From Streptomyces olivaceus (GTDB lineage Bacteria; Actinomycetota; Actinomycetes; Streptomycetales; Streptomycetaceae), in assembly GCF_000721235.1 (NCBI RefSeq), contig NZ_JOFH01000013.1, forward strand, positions 1 to 64,000: 64,000 nucleotides of DNA, written 5' to 3'. Made by a program: the position numbers and the translations under genes. Of this stretch, positions 49,920 through 59,296 are shown one piece after another (the first letter of the stretch is position 1; every line of letters begins with the position of its first letter). The notes beneath the pieces were generated by a model, which saw only the letters and a program-made list of their open reading frames with translations, ran no database searches and had not been told where the DNA came from.

Positions 49920-49976
49920 CCTGTAGATTGCGTGGTAGTCGCGACAGGTGAGAGACGAACGAGGTGTGACGGCCGG

Positions 49977-50744
49977 ATGGGCGTGAGTATGGGAGCGGCC
50001 AGTATGTGGGTGGAGCGCTGGGAGCGGCAGCAGCAGCGTTACGCGGTGGACCGCGAAGAGCGCTTCGCGGTGATCGCGGACGTCACGGAGCACCTCTGCG
50101 CCGGCCGCGACCGGCCGCTCCTGCTCGACCTGGGCTGCGGTCCCGGCTCCCTGTCCGCCCGGCTCGCCCGCCGCCTGCCGCACGCGGAGATCGTCGCCGT
50201 CGACATGGACCCCGTACTCCTGGAGCTGGGCCGCACCCACCATTCGGACTCCGCGCGGTACGTGGACGCGGTGATCGGCGAGGACGGCTGGACGGACGCG
50301 CTGGAGCTGGACCGCCCCGTGGACGCCGCCGTCACGACGACGGCCCTGCACTACCTGCCCGCCCCCGTCCTGCTGCGCACCTACCGCAGCCTCGCCGCCG
50401 TGCTCCGCGACGGCGGCGCCCTCGTCAACGGGGACCACTTCCCGCCGGACGGATCGCCCTGCTCCGAGCTGACCGCCCACGTGGGGCGCCGCAGGGCCGA
50501 GCGGACCGGCGTGCACGGGCGCGAGGACGAGGACTGGGAGTCGTGGTGGGAGGCCGCGGCGGCCGACCCGGAGCTGACCGACCTGTTCGAGCAGCGCGAG
50601 AAGAACCGGTCCTCCTCGGGCAACGGGAACCGGCACCTGTCCGTGGGTGCCCACACCCGGCTGCTGCACCGGGCGGGCTTCGGACACGTCACGCCGGTGT
50701 GGCAGGTCGGGGACAGCTGCGTACTGGCGGCGCTGAAGGGCTGA
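49977..50744 (+). CDS. Class I SAM-dependent methyltransferase
   Basis: A 255-residue enzyme, not closely similar to the other two cluster methyltransferases. Motif I is LLDLGCGPGSLSARLA, followed by VAVDMDPVLL, VDAAVTTTALHYLP and the C-terminal HTRLLHRAGF. The frame opens at GTG 49932, which overlaps the operator region; ATGs at 49977, 49989 and 50004 are more plausible starts and none has a decisive ribosome-binding site. Own Zur-like box 4 ties it to the cluster. Substrate unknown: the metallophore, a thiol made by the preceding operon, or a carrier intermediate. Confidence 0.85.
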   Translation: MGVSMGAASMWVERWERQQQRYAVDREERFAVIADVTEHLCAGRDRPLLLDLGCGPGSLSARLARRLPHAEIVAVDMDPVLLELGRTHHSDSARYVDAVIGEDGWTDALELDRPVDAAVTTTALHYLPAPVLLRTYRSLAAVLRDGGALVNGDHFPPDGSPCSELTAHVGRRRAERTGVHGREDEDWESWWEAAAADPELTDLFEQREKNRSSSGNGNRHLSVGAHTRLLHRAGFGHVTPVWQVGDSCVLAALKG

Positions 50745-51061
50745 GCCGGCCGCGGGGAGGGCCGCCGTGCCCGCACGGGTGAGGCTCACACTCGGTGACT
50801 GAATCTGACCAGTTCCGACTGCTCCCCGGCACATCCCGAACAGGTGCCACAACGGCTTATCGGTCTGGAGTGCGAGACCTCATACCAGAGCGGGACGTTA
50901 CCGGAGGGACTTTGCCAACTGCCCACCGCACATGACGGGCAGGCGACTACTGTCGGTGGCCGTCGGGCGACGTAGGGCCGACGGAAAGGCACCCGGACCC
51001 GCACCCGGACATGTACCGGCGGCGCCCCCGGGCACGTACACGGACCAGTACGAGGACACCG
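50745..51061. other. 317-bp intergenic region at the right cluster border
   Basis: Between the last cluster gene and the cvn operon. It is less GC-rich around 50780-50930 and probably carries the cvnA promoter. No strong hairpin, no Zur-like site and no gene seen. Confidence 0.65.
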
Positions 51062-53140
51062 ATGTCTCACCTCCGCGCCCCGGCCGCGAGAGCAGACCGC
51101 CGCGAGGGCGGACGGCACGGCCGGCCGGCCCCACGGACCGCCCCCGCGCTGCCCGACACCCACATACGGCCCCAACTCCTGCGGCTCGCGGTGCTGCCGC
51201 CGGTCGCCGTCGCGCTCAGCGCCTGCGCCGTCGTCCTGTTCACCGTCCGGTCCACCGGCGCCGGTCCCGGACCCGTCCTGTGGGGCGTGCTGGCCGGCGC
51301 CGTCTCGGTGACCGCCGCGGCCGTCGTCATCGCCGCCGTCGCCGCCGACCGCGCCGCGCGGTCGGTGCAGGAGCGCGTCGGCGCGCTGCGCGACGCGACC
51401 GCCCGCCAGGAGGGTGAACTGCGCGCCGTCGTCGAGGCGTTGCGCCGCGGCGAGACCCCGACCCGGCGCACGCAGCGCGGCGGCCCGCCGGCCGACGCCG
51501 ACGACTTCGAACTGCTCGCGGCCGATCTCTCCCGCGCGCACGACGGCGCCGTCACCGCCGTCGTCCGGGCCGCCCAGCTCTCCAGCCAGGCGGGCAGCGA
51601 ACAGAAGCTGGAGGTCTTCCTCAACCTCGCCCGGCGCCTCCAGTCGCTCGTCCACCGCGAGATCTCCATCCTGGACGAGCTGGAGAACGAGATCGAGGAC
51701 CCCGACCTCCTCAAGGGCCTCTTCCACGTCGACCACCTCGCCACCCGCATCCGCCGCCACGCCGAGAACCTCGCCGTGCTCGGCGGTGCCGTCTCCCGGC
51801 GCCAGTGGAGCAACCCGGTGGACATGACCGAGGTGCTGCGCTCGGCCATCGCCGAGGTCGAGCAGTACTCCCGGGTCCGGCTGGTGCCCCCGACCGACGG
51901 CACCCTGCGCGGCCACGCCGTCGCCGACGTCATCCACCTGCTGGCCGAACTCGTCGAGAACGCCACCCTGTTCTCCGCCCCGCAGACCCAGGTGCTGATG
52001 CGCGCCGGCCTAGTCACCTCGGGCCTCGCCGTCGAGGTCGAGGACCGCGGGCTCGGCATGCCCGCCGGCGAACAGGACCGGATGAACGCCCTGCTCGCCG
52101 ACCCCGACCAGGTCAACGTCGCCCGCCTCCTCGCGGACGGCCGGATCGGACTGTTCGTCGTCTCCCAGCTCGCCAAGCGGCACGGGATCACCGTCCGGCT
52201 GCAGACCAACATCTACGGTGGCGTCCAGGCCGTACTGGTCGTACCGCAAGCCCTGTTGGGCACCGAGCCGGTCGCCCTGCCGAGCAGCGCGGCCGGGACG
52301 GTGCGGACCACCGGCGGCGGGCCCGTCGGACCCGTACAGCCGCCCCGTCAGCACTCCCGGCCGGTGGCCGGGGTGGCAGCACCGGCACCGCCCGTGCCGT
52401 CCGCGCTGCCCGGGGCGGCGCCGGTCCCGGCGGCCCACCTCACGCCCCCGCCCGCCGCGCCGGCTCCGGCGGCACCCCTTCCGGTGCCCCCGGCCCCCGG
52501 GCCAGGCGCCGACCCCGCCCACGGGCCGACCCCGCCCCTGCACTCGAATCATGCTCCGGGCCAGAGCCAGAGCCAGAGCCCGGGCCAGAACCCGATCCTG
52601 AATACCAGCCAGATCCCGAGCCAGGAGCAGAGCCAGGACCAGAAACAGAACCAGAAACAGAACCCGAACCCCAGCCAGAACCGGCACCGGCGGGCCGACG
52701 GCGCGCCCGTGCCGCTGCCCGTGCGCGGCACCCACCGCAACCGGCCCACGCCGGCCGCCGCCGTGCCCGGTGTCCGGCCGGAGGACCGGGGCGTCATCGC
52801 CGAACACGCGGCCACCCCGCCCGTCCCGCGGCACAGCGCGGTCCGCGGCACCATGGGCAAACCTCAACTGCCCCGCCGCCGCGCCCAGGAACACATCGCG
52901 CCCCAGCTGCGCGGCGGCCCCGCCCCACGCCAGGAACCCGAGCAGTACACCGGCCACGACCCCGCCCTGATGGCGGCCTTCCAGCGCGGCATCGGCCTGG
53001 CGGAGGCGGCCCAGCGCGCGGAGCCCGCCCCCGCGGAACCGCTCCGCCCCGCGCCGCCGCCCCCGCCCGCCGCCCCCCTGGCACCGGCCGCCACACCGCC
53101 GGCGCCCGTGCGACGGACCCCCGGGGACCCCGCCGGATGA
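51062..53140 (+). CDS. cvnA: Conservon sensor: membrane histidine-kinase-like ATPase (CvnA)
   Basis: A 692-residue protein. Two membrane helices near residues 35-95 ([42 protein letters not shown]) precede a cytoplasmic part with [20 protein letters not shown], then a GHKL ATPase domain ([33 protein letters not shown]). The last 300 residues are Pro/Ala-rich disorder including a Gln/Asn-rich tract. No phospho-acceptor H-box of classical kinases is evident, as usual for CvnA. ATG 51062 is preferred over ATG 51011. It heads a cvnABCD set that acts as a G-protein-like membrane switch in actinomycetes. Confidence 0.92.
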   Translation: MSHLRAPAARADRREGGRHGRPAPRTAPALPDTHIRPQLLRLAVLPPVAVALSACAVVLFTVRSTGAGPGPVLWGVLAGAVSVTAAAVVIAAVAADRAARSVQERVGALRDATARQEGELRAVVEALRRGETPTRRTQRGGPPADADDFELLAADLSRAHDGAVTAVVRAAQLSSQAGSEQKLEVFLNLARRLQSLVHREISILDELENEIEDPDLLKGLFHVDHLATRIRRHAENLAVLGGAVSRRQWSNPVDMTEVLRSAIAEVEQYSRVRLVPPTDGTLRGHAVADVIHLLAELVENATLFSAPQTQVLMRAGLVTSGLAVEVEDRGLGMPAGEQDRMNALLADPDQVNVARLLADGRIGLFVVSQLAKRHGITVRLQTNIYGGVQAVLVVPQALLGTEPVALPSSAAGTVRTTGGGPVGPVQPPRQHSRPVAGVAAPAPPVPSALPGAAPVPAAHLTPPPAAPAPAAPLPVPPAPGPGADPAHGPTPPLHSNHAPGQSQSQSPGQNPILNTSQIPSQEQSQDQKQNQKQNPNPSQNRHRRADGAPVPLPVRGTHRNRPTPAAAVPGVRPEDRGVIAEHAATPPVPRHSAVRGTMGKPQLPRRRAQEHIAPQLRGGPAPRQEPEQYTGHDPALMAAFQRGIGLAEAAQRAEPAPAEPLRPAPPPPPAAPLAPAATPPAPVRRTPGDPAG
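52556..52685 (+). repeat. CCAGAG/CCAGAA hexanucleotide-like tract encoding a Gln/Asn-rich segment
   Basis: Degenerate repeats of CCAGAG, CCAGAA and CAGAAC run over about 130 bp inside cvnA and encode a stretch of Q, S, N, P and K (about residues 499-541). Its base composition is far lower in GC than the rest of the gene. It is a simple-sequence expansion, not a CRISPR. Confidence 0.85.
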
Positions 53141-53229
53141 CCACTCCCATGCCCTGCCCCGCCCCCACGGCCAGCGCTCCCACGACCCGCGCTCCCGCAG
53201 ACCTTCGTACCCCAAGGAGTCGATCCACC

Positions 53230-53664
53230 ATGGTTAGCGATGCGCCGACCGGCCAAGTGTCCGACCTCGACTGGCTGATGAGCAGCCTCGTCCAGCGCGT
53301 GCCGCACACCAGCAGTGCCGTACTCCTGTCCGCCGACGGGCTGGTGAAGTCCGTCCACGGCCTCGACCCCGACAGCGCCGACCACATGGCGGCCCTGGCC
53401 TCCGGCCTCTACTCCCTCGGCCGCAGCGCCGGCGTCCGCTTCGGCGACGGCGGGGACGTGCGGCAGGTCGTCGTCGAACTCGACTCGACCCTGCTCTTCG
53501 TCACCACCGCGGGGTCCGGCACCTGCCTGGCCGTACTGGCCGGCCGCGAGGCCGACGCGGCCGTCCTCGGCTACGAGATGGCGATGCTGGTCAAGAGCGT
53601 CCGCCCCTACCTCGTCACCGCGCCCCGGCAGCAGACCGCGGAACCACCGGCGATGAGGCCTTGA
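53230..53664 (+). CDS. cvnB: Roadblock/LC7-domain protein (CvnB)
   Basis: A 144-residue single-domain protein of the MglB/roadblock fold: [39 protein letters not shown] and [18 protein letters not shown] 53230 has AAGGAG 12 bp upstream. ATG 53137, which overlaps the cvnA stop, would add a disordered 31-residue leader. In conservons this protein binds CvnA and the GTPase. Confidence 0.93.
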   Translation: MVSDAPTGQVSDLDWLMSSLVQRVPHTSSAVLLSADGLVKSVHGLDPDSADHMAALASGLYSLGRSAGVRFGDGGDVRQVVVELDSTLLFVTTAGSGTCLAVLAGREADAAVLGYEMAMLVKSVRPYLVTAPRQQTAEPPAMRP

Positions 53665-53666
53665 CG

Positions 53667-54041
53667 GTGACCGCGGCCGGCGACGGGCCCTGGCTCGACG
53701 ACGCCGCCGGACGGCTGGTGCGCCCCTTCACCGTCAGCAACGGGCGCACCGCACCCACCGTCGCGCTCGACCTGATGTCCCAGGTCATGGCCACCGGGGC
53801 GACCCCCCTCGGCTACCTGGGGCCCGAGCACACACAGGCCCTGGACCTGTGCCGGGCGCCCCTCCCGGTCGCCGAGCTCGCCGCCCATCTGCGGCTCCCC
53901 GTGGCGGTCACCAAGGTGCTGCTCTCGGACCTCGTCGACTGCGGCGCGCTGACCACCAAACCACCCGCCGCGTTCCACCACCACCCCACGGACCGGGCCC
54001 TTCTGGAGGCAGTGCTCGATGGACTACGACGACAGCTCTGA
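53667..54041 (+). CDS. cvnC: DUF742 winged-helix-like protein (CvnC)
   Basis: A 124-residue DUF742 member: GRLVRPFTVSNGRT at the start, then a winged-helix-like core (LPVAELAAHLRLPVAVTKVLLSDLVDCGAL). GTG 53667 is taken; TTG 53661, overlapping the cvnB stop, is equally possible. Overlaps cvnD by 23 bp. Confidence 0.92.
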   Translation: MTAAGDGPWLDDAAGRLVRPFTVSNGRTAPTVALDLMSQVMATGATPLGYLGPEHTQALDLCRAPLPVAELAAHLRLPVAVTKVLLSDLVDCGALTTKPPAAFHHHPTDRALLEAVLDGLRRQL

Positions 54042-54645
54042 CCACGCGAACGGCGAAGGCCCCGACCCCTTTCCCACCGCCCTGAAGATCCTCGTGGCGG
54101 GCGGATTCGGCGTCGGCAAGACCACCTTCGTCGGCGCCGTCAGCGAGATCGCGCCGCTGAGCACGGAGGAACTGCTCACCACCGTCAGCGCCGCGACCGA
54201 CAACCTCGACGGAATCGAGAACAAGCTCGAAACGACCGTGGCCATGGACTTCGGCCGCATCACCCTCGACGCCGAACACGTGCTGTACCTCTTCGGCACC
54301 CCTGGCCAGCAGCGCTTCTGGTTCATGTGGGACGAACTGTGCGAAGGCGCCCTCGGGGCGGTGATCCTCGCCGACACCCGCCGCCTGGAGGAGTCCTTCG
54401 CCGCCGTCGACTTCTTCGAGGAACGCGGACTCGGCTTCGTCGTCGCGATCAACGAGTTCGACGGCGCCCACCGCTACGACCCCGAGGAGGTGCGCGCGGC
54501 CATGGACCTCCACCCCGGAATCCCCATCGTGCGCTGCGACGCCCGGATCTCCAGCTCCGGCGTCCAGACCCTGCTCACCCTGGTACGCCACCTCATCGCC
54601 CACACGCCGGCCCCCACCGGGTTCGGCGCCGGAGTCCGCCCATGA
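54019..54645 (+). CDS. cvnD: Ras-like/MglA-type small GTPase (CvnD)
   Basis: A 208-residue GTPase with P-loop GGFGVGKTT, switch region TTVAMDFGRI, FGTPGQQRFWFMW (G3) and NEFDG in place of the usual NKxD (G4 with Glu for Lys). This is the output element of the conservon, cycling with CvnB. Overlaps the next gene by ATGA. Confidence 0.94.
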   Translation: MDYDDSSDHANGEGPDPFPTALKILVAGGFGVGKTTFVGAVSEIAPLSTEELLTTVSAATDNLDGIENKLETTVAMDFGRITLDAEHVLYLFGTPGQQRFWFMWDELCEGALGAVILADTRRLEESFAAVDFFEERGLGFVVAINEFDGAHRYDPEEVRAAMDLHPGIPIVRCDARISSSGVQTLLTLVRHLIAHTPAPTGFGAGVRP

Positions 54646-55217
54646 GCTACGACCCGCCGCGCCCGGCCGGACGTCTGCTGCTCACCCCCGAGGACCGGGA
54701 GGCCCCCGCCCGGGTGGACCGGCTGCGCCGGCTCGGCCTGGCCGAGCGCCCCGACCCGGCGCTCGACTCCTTCGCCGCCCACCTCGCCGGTCTCGCCGAG
54801 GCGCCGTACGCGATGGTCAACTTCCTGGTCGAGGGCGGGCAGTTCTTCGCCGGCCTGCGGGTCCCCGACCGTCCGCGGGTCGCGCGGGGCGACGGGACCG
54901 GTCCCGAGTTCGGCCGGGCCCAGCCCCGCGACCACGGCTTCTGCCCGCACGTGGTGGCCCGGCGCAGGGCCCTCGTCCTGGACGACGTGCGCGACTACCC
55001 GCGGTTCGCGGGCAACCCGGTGGTCGACGAGTTCGGCATCCGCTCCTACCTCGGGGCCCCGCTCACCGACAGCACGGACACCGTCCTCGGCACCGTGTCC
55101 GTGGCCGACGTCCGGCCCCGGAGCTGGGGGACGGAGGGCCTGGCCACGATCAAGTCGGCCGCCGCCGACCTCGTACGGCGCATCGAGCGCAGCGCGGAGG
55201 ACGGGCTCCCGCTGTGA
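54642..55217 (+). CDS. GAF-domain protein
   Basis: A 191-residue protein with one GAF domain (about 45-185): FAAHLAGLAEAPYAMVNFLVEGGQFFAG, DHGFCPHVVARRRALVLDDVRDYPRF and IRSYLGAPLTDSTDTVLGTVSV. ATGA overlap with cvnD shows co-translation, making this a five-gene conservon variant. The GAF protein probably senses a small molecule or redox cue and feeds the GTPase switch; ligand unknown. Confidence 0.9.
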   Translation: MSYDPPRPAGRLLLTPEDREAPARVDRLRRLGLAERPDPALDSFAAHLAGLAEAPYAMVNFLVEGGQFFAGLRVPDRPRVARGDGTGPEFGRAQPRDHGFCPHVVARRRALVLDDVRDYPRFAGNPVVDEFGIRSYLGAPLTDSTDTVLGTVSVADVRPRSWGTEGLATIKSAAADLVRRIERSAEDGLPL

Positions 55218-55415
55218 GCGGCGGCAGGCCCTCGCCGGGCGCACCCGGACCCTCGCCGGGCGCGTGAAGGAAAGCTGCGGCCGGGCTTAAGAAAGGCTCG
55301 ATGGACCCGGGACGGTGCCGTACGGCAGATTTCTGTGCGATCACCCTCCCCACCCCGGACGCGGGCCGCTTCGGCCTGCCCGCCGCCGGGACCCCACCCG
55401 TCAGGAGCCGTTCAG

Positions 55416-56444
55416 TTGAAGGCGCTGGTCAAGGAGAAGGCGGAGCCCGGGCTCCGGCTCGCGGACGTCCCCGAGCCCGCCGTCGGTGCCGGCGACGTAC
55501 TCATCAAGGTGCTGCGCACCGGAATCTGCGGCACCGACCTGCACATCCGCGCCTGGGACGGCTGGGCGCGGCAGGCCGTCCGCACCCCGCTCGTCGTCGG
55601 GCACGAGTTCGTCGGCGAGGTCGTCGGCACCGGACGGGACGTCACCGACATCAAGACCGGTGACCTGGTCAGCGGCGAGGGCCACCTGGTCTGCGGCAAG
55701 TGCCGCAACTGCCTGGCCGGGCGGCGCCACCTGTGCCGCGCCACCGTGGGCCTCGGCGTCGGCCGGGACGGGGCGTTCGCCGAGTACGTCGCCCTGCCCG
55801 CCACCAACGTCTGGGTGCACCGCGTCCCCGTGGACCTCGACGTCGCCGCGATCTTCGACCCGTTCGGCAACGCCGTGCACACCGCCCTGTCCTTCCCGCT
55901 GGTCGGCGAGGACGTCCTCATCACCGGCGCCGGACCGATCGGCCTGATGGCCGCCGCCGTGGCCCGGCACGCGGGCGCCCGCAACGTCATGATCACCGAC
56001 GTGAGCGAGGACCGCCTCGACCTGGCCCGCAAGGTGGGCGTCAGCCTCGCCCTGAACGTCTCGGACGCGACCGTCGCCGACGGACAGCGCGACCTCGGCC
56101 TGCGGGAGGGCTTCGACATCGGCCTGGAGATGTCCGGACGCCCCGAGGCCCTGCGCGACATGATCACCAACATGACGCACGGCGGCCGGATCGCGATGCT
56201 CGGCCTGCCGACCGAGGAGTTCCCGGTCGACTGGGCCCGGATCGTCACCTCCATGATCACGGTCAAGGGCATCTACGGCCGCGAGATGTTCGAGACCTGG
56301 TACGCCATGTCGGTGCTGCTCGAAGGCGGCCTCGACCTGGCCCCGGTCATCACCGGCCGCTACTCCCACCGCGACTTCGAGGCCGCGTTCGCCGACGCGG
56401 CGAGCGGCCGCGGCGGCAAGGTCGTCCTCGACTGGACCGCGTAA
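55416..56444 (+). CDS. tdh: L-threonine 3-dehydrogenase
   Basis: A 342-residue zinc-dependent medium-chain dehydrogenase oxidising threonine to 2-amino-3-ketobutyrate with NAD. Catalytic zinc ligands lie in GICGTDLH and GHEFVGEV; the structural zinc loop is CGKCRNC plus a fourth Cys; the NAD motif is [13 protein letters not shown] 55416 with AGGAGCC upstream gives exactly the family length. It is 27 bp upstream of kbl, its pathway partner, forming the two-step threonine-to-glycine operon. Confidence 0.96.
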   Translation: MKALVKEKAEPGLRLADVPEPAVGAGDVLIKVLRTGICGTDLHIRAWDGWARQAVRTPLVVGHEFVGEVVGTGRDVTDIKTGDLVSGEGHLVCGKCRNCLAGRRHLCRATVGLGVGRDGAFAEYVALPATNVWVHRVPVDLDVAAIFDPFGNAVHTALSFPLVGEDVLITGAGPIGLMAAAVARHAGARNVMITDVSEDRLDLARKVGVSLALNVSDATVADGQRDLGLREGFDIGLEMSGRPEALRDMITNMTHGGRIAMLGLPTEEFPVDWARIVTSMITVKGIYGREMFETWYAMSVLLEGGLDLAPVITGRYSHRDFEAAFADAASGRGGKVVLDWTA

Positions 56445-56471
56445 GCCACCTGCTTCCTAGGAGCTCCTGAG

Positions 56472-57665
56472 ATGTTCGACTCCGTGCGCGACGACCTGCG
56501 CGCCACCCTCGACGAGATCCGCGCCGCCGGCCTGCACAAGCCCGAGCGTGTGATCGGCACCCCGCAGTCCGCGACCGTCGCCGTCACCGCCGGCGGCCGC
56601 CCCGGCGAGGTCCTCAACTTCTGCGCCAACAACTACCTCGGCCTCGCCGACCACCCCGAGGTCGTCGCCGCCGCCCACGAGGCGCTGGACCGCTGGGGCT
56701 ACGGCATGGCCTCCGTCCGCTTCATCTGCGGCACCCAGGAGGTGCACAAGGAACTGGAGGCCCGGCTCTCCGCGTTCCTCGGCCAGGAGGACACGATCCT
56801 CTACTCGTCCTGCTTCGACGCCAACGGCGGCGTCTTCGAGACCCTCCTCGGCCCCGAGGACGCGGTGATCTCCGACGCCCTCAACCACGCCTCGATCATC
56901 GACGGCATCCGGCTGTCCAAGGCCAGGCGCCTGCGCTACGCCAACCGCGACATGGCCGACCTGGAGGCGCAGCTCAAGGCGGCCGGCGACGCCCGCCGCA
57001 AGCTGATCGTCACCGACGGCGTCTTCTCCATGGACGGCTACGTCGCCCCGCTCGCCGAGATCTGCGACCTCGCCGACCGCCACGGCGCCATGGTCATGGT
57101 CGACGACTCGCACGCCGTCGGCTTCGTCGGCCCCGGCGGCCGCGGCACCCCCGAGCTGCACGGCGTCATGGACCGCGTCGACATCATCACGGGCACCCTC
57201 GGCAAGGCGCTCGGCGGTGCCTCCGGCGGCTACGTCGCCGCCCGTGCCGAGATCGTCGCCCTGCTCCGCCAGCGCTCCCGGCCGTACCTCTTCTCCAACA
57301 CCCTCGCCCCGGTGATCGCCGCCGCCTCCCTCAAGGTGCTCGACCTGCTGGAGTCGGCCGACGACCTGCGCGTGCGGCTCGCCGAGAACACCGCCCTGTT
57401 CCGGCGCCGGATGACGGAGGAGGGCTTCGACATCCTCCCCGGGGACCACGCCATCGCGCCCGTCATGATCGGCGACGCCTCCGAGGCGGGCCGCATGGCG
57501 GAGCTGCTCCTGGAGCGCGGCGTGTACGTGATCGGCTTCTCCTACCCGGTCGTCCCGCAGGACAAGGCCCGTATCCGCGTGCAGCTGTCCGCCGCCCACT
57601 CCACCGACGACGTGCACCGCGCGGTGGACGCCTTCGTGGCGGCGCGGGCGCGGCTCGCCGCCTGA
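56472..57665 (+). CDS. kbl: 2-amino-3-ketobutyrate CoA ligase (glycine C-acetyltransferase)
   Basis: A 397-residue PLP enzyme of the alpha-oxoamine synthase family that splits 2-amino-3-ketobutyrate with CoA into glycine and acetyl-CoA. Motifs: [36 protein letters not shown] and the PLP lysine in [22 protein letters not shown] ribosome-binding site. Second gene of the tdh-kbl operon. Confidence 0.97.
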   Translation: MFDSVRDDLRATLDEIRAAGLHKPERVIGTPQSATVAVTAGGRPGEVLNFCANNYLGLADHPEVVAAAHEALDRWGYGMASVRFICGTQEVHKELEARLSAFLGQEDTILYSSCFDANGGVFETLLGPEDAVISDALNHASIIDGIRLSKARRLRYANRDMADLEAQLKAAGDARRKLIVTDGVFSMDGYVAPLAEICDLADRHGAMVMVDDSHAVGFVGPGGRGTPELHGVMDRVDIITGTLGKALGGASGGYVAARAEIVALLRQRSRPYLFSNTLAPVIAAASLKVLDLLESADDLRVRLAENTALFRRRMTEEGFDILPGDHAIAPVMIGDASEAGRMAELLLERGVYVIGFSYPVVPQDKARIRVQLSAAHSTDDVHRAVDAFVAARARLAA

Positions 57666-57717
57666 GCACCCCGCCCGAGCACCCCGTCGACCTCGTCGAC
57701 CTGAGAGAATCGGTTCC

Positions 57718-58620
57718 GTGATCGAAGCGCGGCGGCTGCACATCCTCCGGGCGGTCGCGGACCACCGCACCGTGACGGCGGCCGCCGCCGCGCTGTACCT
57801 GACCCCCTCGGCGGTCTCCCAGCAGCTCGCCGCCCTGGAGCAGGAGACCGGCCACCGCCTGGTCGAGCGCGGCGCCAAGGGCGTGCGCCTGACCCCGGCC
57901 GGCGAGATCCTGCTCAGCCACACCAACGCCGTCCTCGCCCAACTGGAGCGGGCCGAGGCCGAGCTGGCCGCGTACGACTCGGGCGAGGCCGGCACGGTCA
58001 CGGTCGCCGCCTTCGCGACCGGCATCAACCTGGTGGTGGCGCCCGCCCTCTCCCGCCTGGCGCTCTCGGCACCCGGCATCCGGCTCCGGGTCCGGGACGC
58101 CGAGGGCGACGCCAGCCTCCCCATGCTGCTCGACCGGCAGGTCGACGTCGCGGTGGCCGTCGAGTACCGGGGCGCGCCGCCCGCCGACGACCCGCGCCTG
58201 ACCCACCTCCCGCTGTACGCCGAGCCCTTCGACGCCGTCGTCCCGGTCGCCCACCGCCTCGCCGGCGCCGACGAGGTGCCGCTCGCCGAGCTGGCCAAGG
58301 ACCCCTGGATCGGCCCCTACCCCGGCAACCCGTGCCACGACGTGGTCGTGCTGGCCTGTGAACACGCCGGGTTCCAGCCCCGCCTGGAGCACTCCTCGGA
58401 CGACTTCCGCGCGGTGGTCTCGCTCGCCGCGGCCGACGCCGGGGTGGCGCTCGTCCCGCGCTCGGCGCTGCACGGCACCGACCTCACCGGCGTGGTGGTC
58501 CGCCCGGTCGACGGGGCGGCCCCCACCCGCCGCGTCTTCGCCGCCGTACGCCGCGGGGCCGAGGAGCACCCGCTGATCCGCCCGGTCCTCGACGCACTGG
58601 GCGAGGCGGCCCGCTCCTGA
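57718..58620 (+). CDS. LysR-family transcriptional regulator
   Basis: A 300-residue regulator. The N-terminal helix-turn-helix is HRTVTAAAAALYLTPSAVSQQLAALEQETG; the C-terminal part is a periplasmic-binding-fold effector domain. It lies 52 bp downstream of kbl on the same strand, so it may be co-transcribed and could regulate threonine/glycine use, but LysR proteins usually control divergent genes and none is divergent here. Target unknown. Confidence 0.93.
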   Translation: MIEARRLHILRAVADHRTVTAAAAALYLTPSAVSQQLAALEQETGHRLVERGAKGVRLTPAGEILLSHTNAVLAQLERAEAELAAYDSGEAGTVTVAAFATGINLVVAPALSRLALSAPGIRLRVRDAEGDASLPMLLDRQVDVAVAVEYRGAPPADDPRLTHLPLYAEPFDAVVPVAHRLAGADEVPLAELAKDPWIGPYPGNPCHDVVVLACEHAGFQPRLEHSSDDFRAVVSLAAADAGVALVPRSALHGTDLTGVVVRPVDGAAPTRRVFAAVRRGAEEHPLIRPVLDALGEAARS

Positions 58621-58645
58621 GGGCCCGCGGACGTGCCGCTTTTTT

Positions 58646-58694
58646 CCCCGGCCGCCCCGGATCCCCGGCCGCCCCGGATCCCCGGCCGCCCCGG
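58646..58694. repeat. 17-bp tandem repeat, 2.9 copies
   Basis: Unit CCCCGGCCGCCCCGGAT starts at 58646, 58663 and 58680 (the last copy stops at 58694). It follows a T6 run at 58640-58645, 26 bp after the LysR stop, and may contribute to termination. Confidence 0.75.
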
Positions 58695-58745
58695 TCTCCC
58701 GGCGGGGCCGGGTCGTTGTCAGTGGCTGCGGCTAGCGTTCCTGAC

Positions 58746-59105
58746 ATGCCGGACGCTGAAGACGTACGCCGTGTCGCCCTGTCCCTGCCGGACACGGCGG
58801 AGAAGACCGCCTGGAGCATGCCCACCTTCCGGGTCGCGGGCAAGATGTTCGCCACCCTGCCCGAGGACGAGACCTCCCTCGCGGTGCGCTGCCCGAAGGA
58901 GGAGCGCGACGAACTGGTGCTGGCCGAGCCGGAGAAGTTCTGGATCGCCGGGCACGAGGCGCAGTTCGCGTGGGTGCGGGCCCGGATCGCCGCCCTGGAG
59001 GGCGAGGAGGAGCTGCGCGACATCCTCGCCGACTCCTGGCGCCAGGCGGCCCCGGCCCGGCTGCTGGAGGCGCATCCGCGGCTGGGGCTGCCCGCCGGGA
59101 GCTGA
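58746..59105 (+). CDS. MmcQ/YjbR-family protein
   Basis: A 119-residue CyaY-like-fold protein: VRRVALSLPDTAEKTAWSMPTFRVAGKMFATL, AVRCPKEERDELV and DSWRQAAPARLLE. ATG 58746 is chosen at the start of homology; the frame is open to 58716. Widespread single-domain family of unknown, probably DNA- or nucleotide-related function. Confidence 0.9.
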   Translation: MPDAEDVRRVALSLPDTAEKTAWSMPTFRVAGKMFATLPEDETSLAVRCPKEERDELVLAEPEKFWIAGHEAQFAWVRARIAALEGEEELRDILADSWRQAAPARLLEAHPRLGLPAGS

Positions 59106-59296
59106 AAACCCCTCGGGTGCTGTCAGTGGCCCGTGGCATGATCCGAGGACGCGACAGCCGGGGCCGGAGGGGGGCTCCGGCTGCCGGACACACGGTGCGC
59201 ACGGGGCGGCCGGGTGGCGCGGGGCGGCGGCGTGACCAAAGGCCGGCGGGGCGACCGGGGGACGGCCGGGGGACGGCCGGGGAGGGAGAACACGGG

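Noticed and set aside
52556..52685. Possible CRISPR-like repeat array
   Set aside because: Short degenerate in-frame CCAGAG/CCAGAA units without spacers, inside cvnA; a simple-sequence coding expansion.
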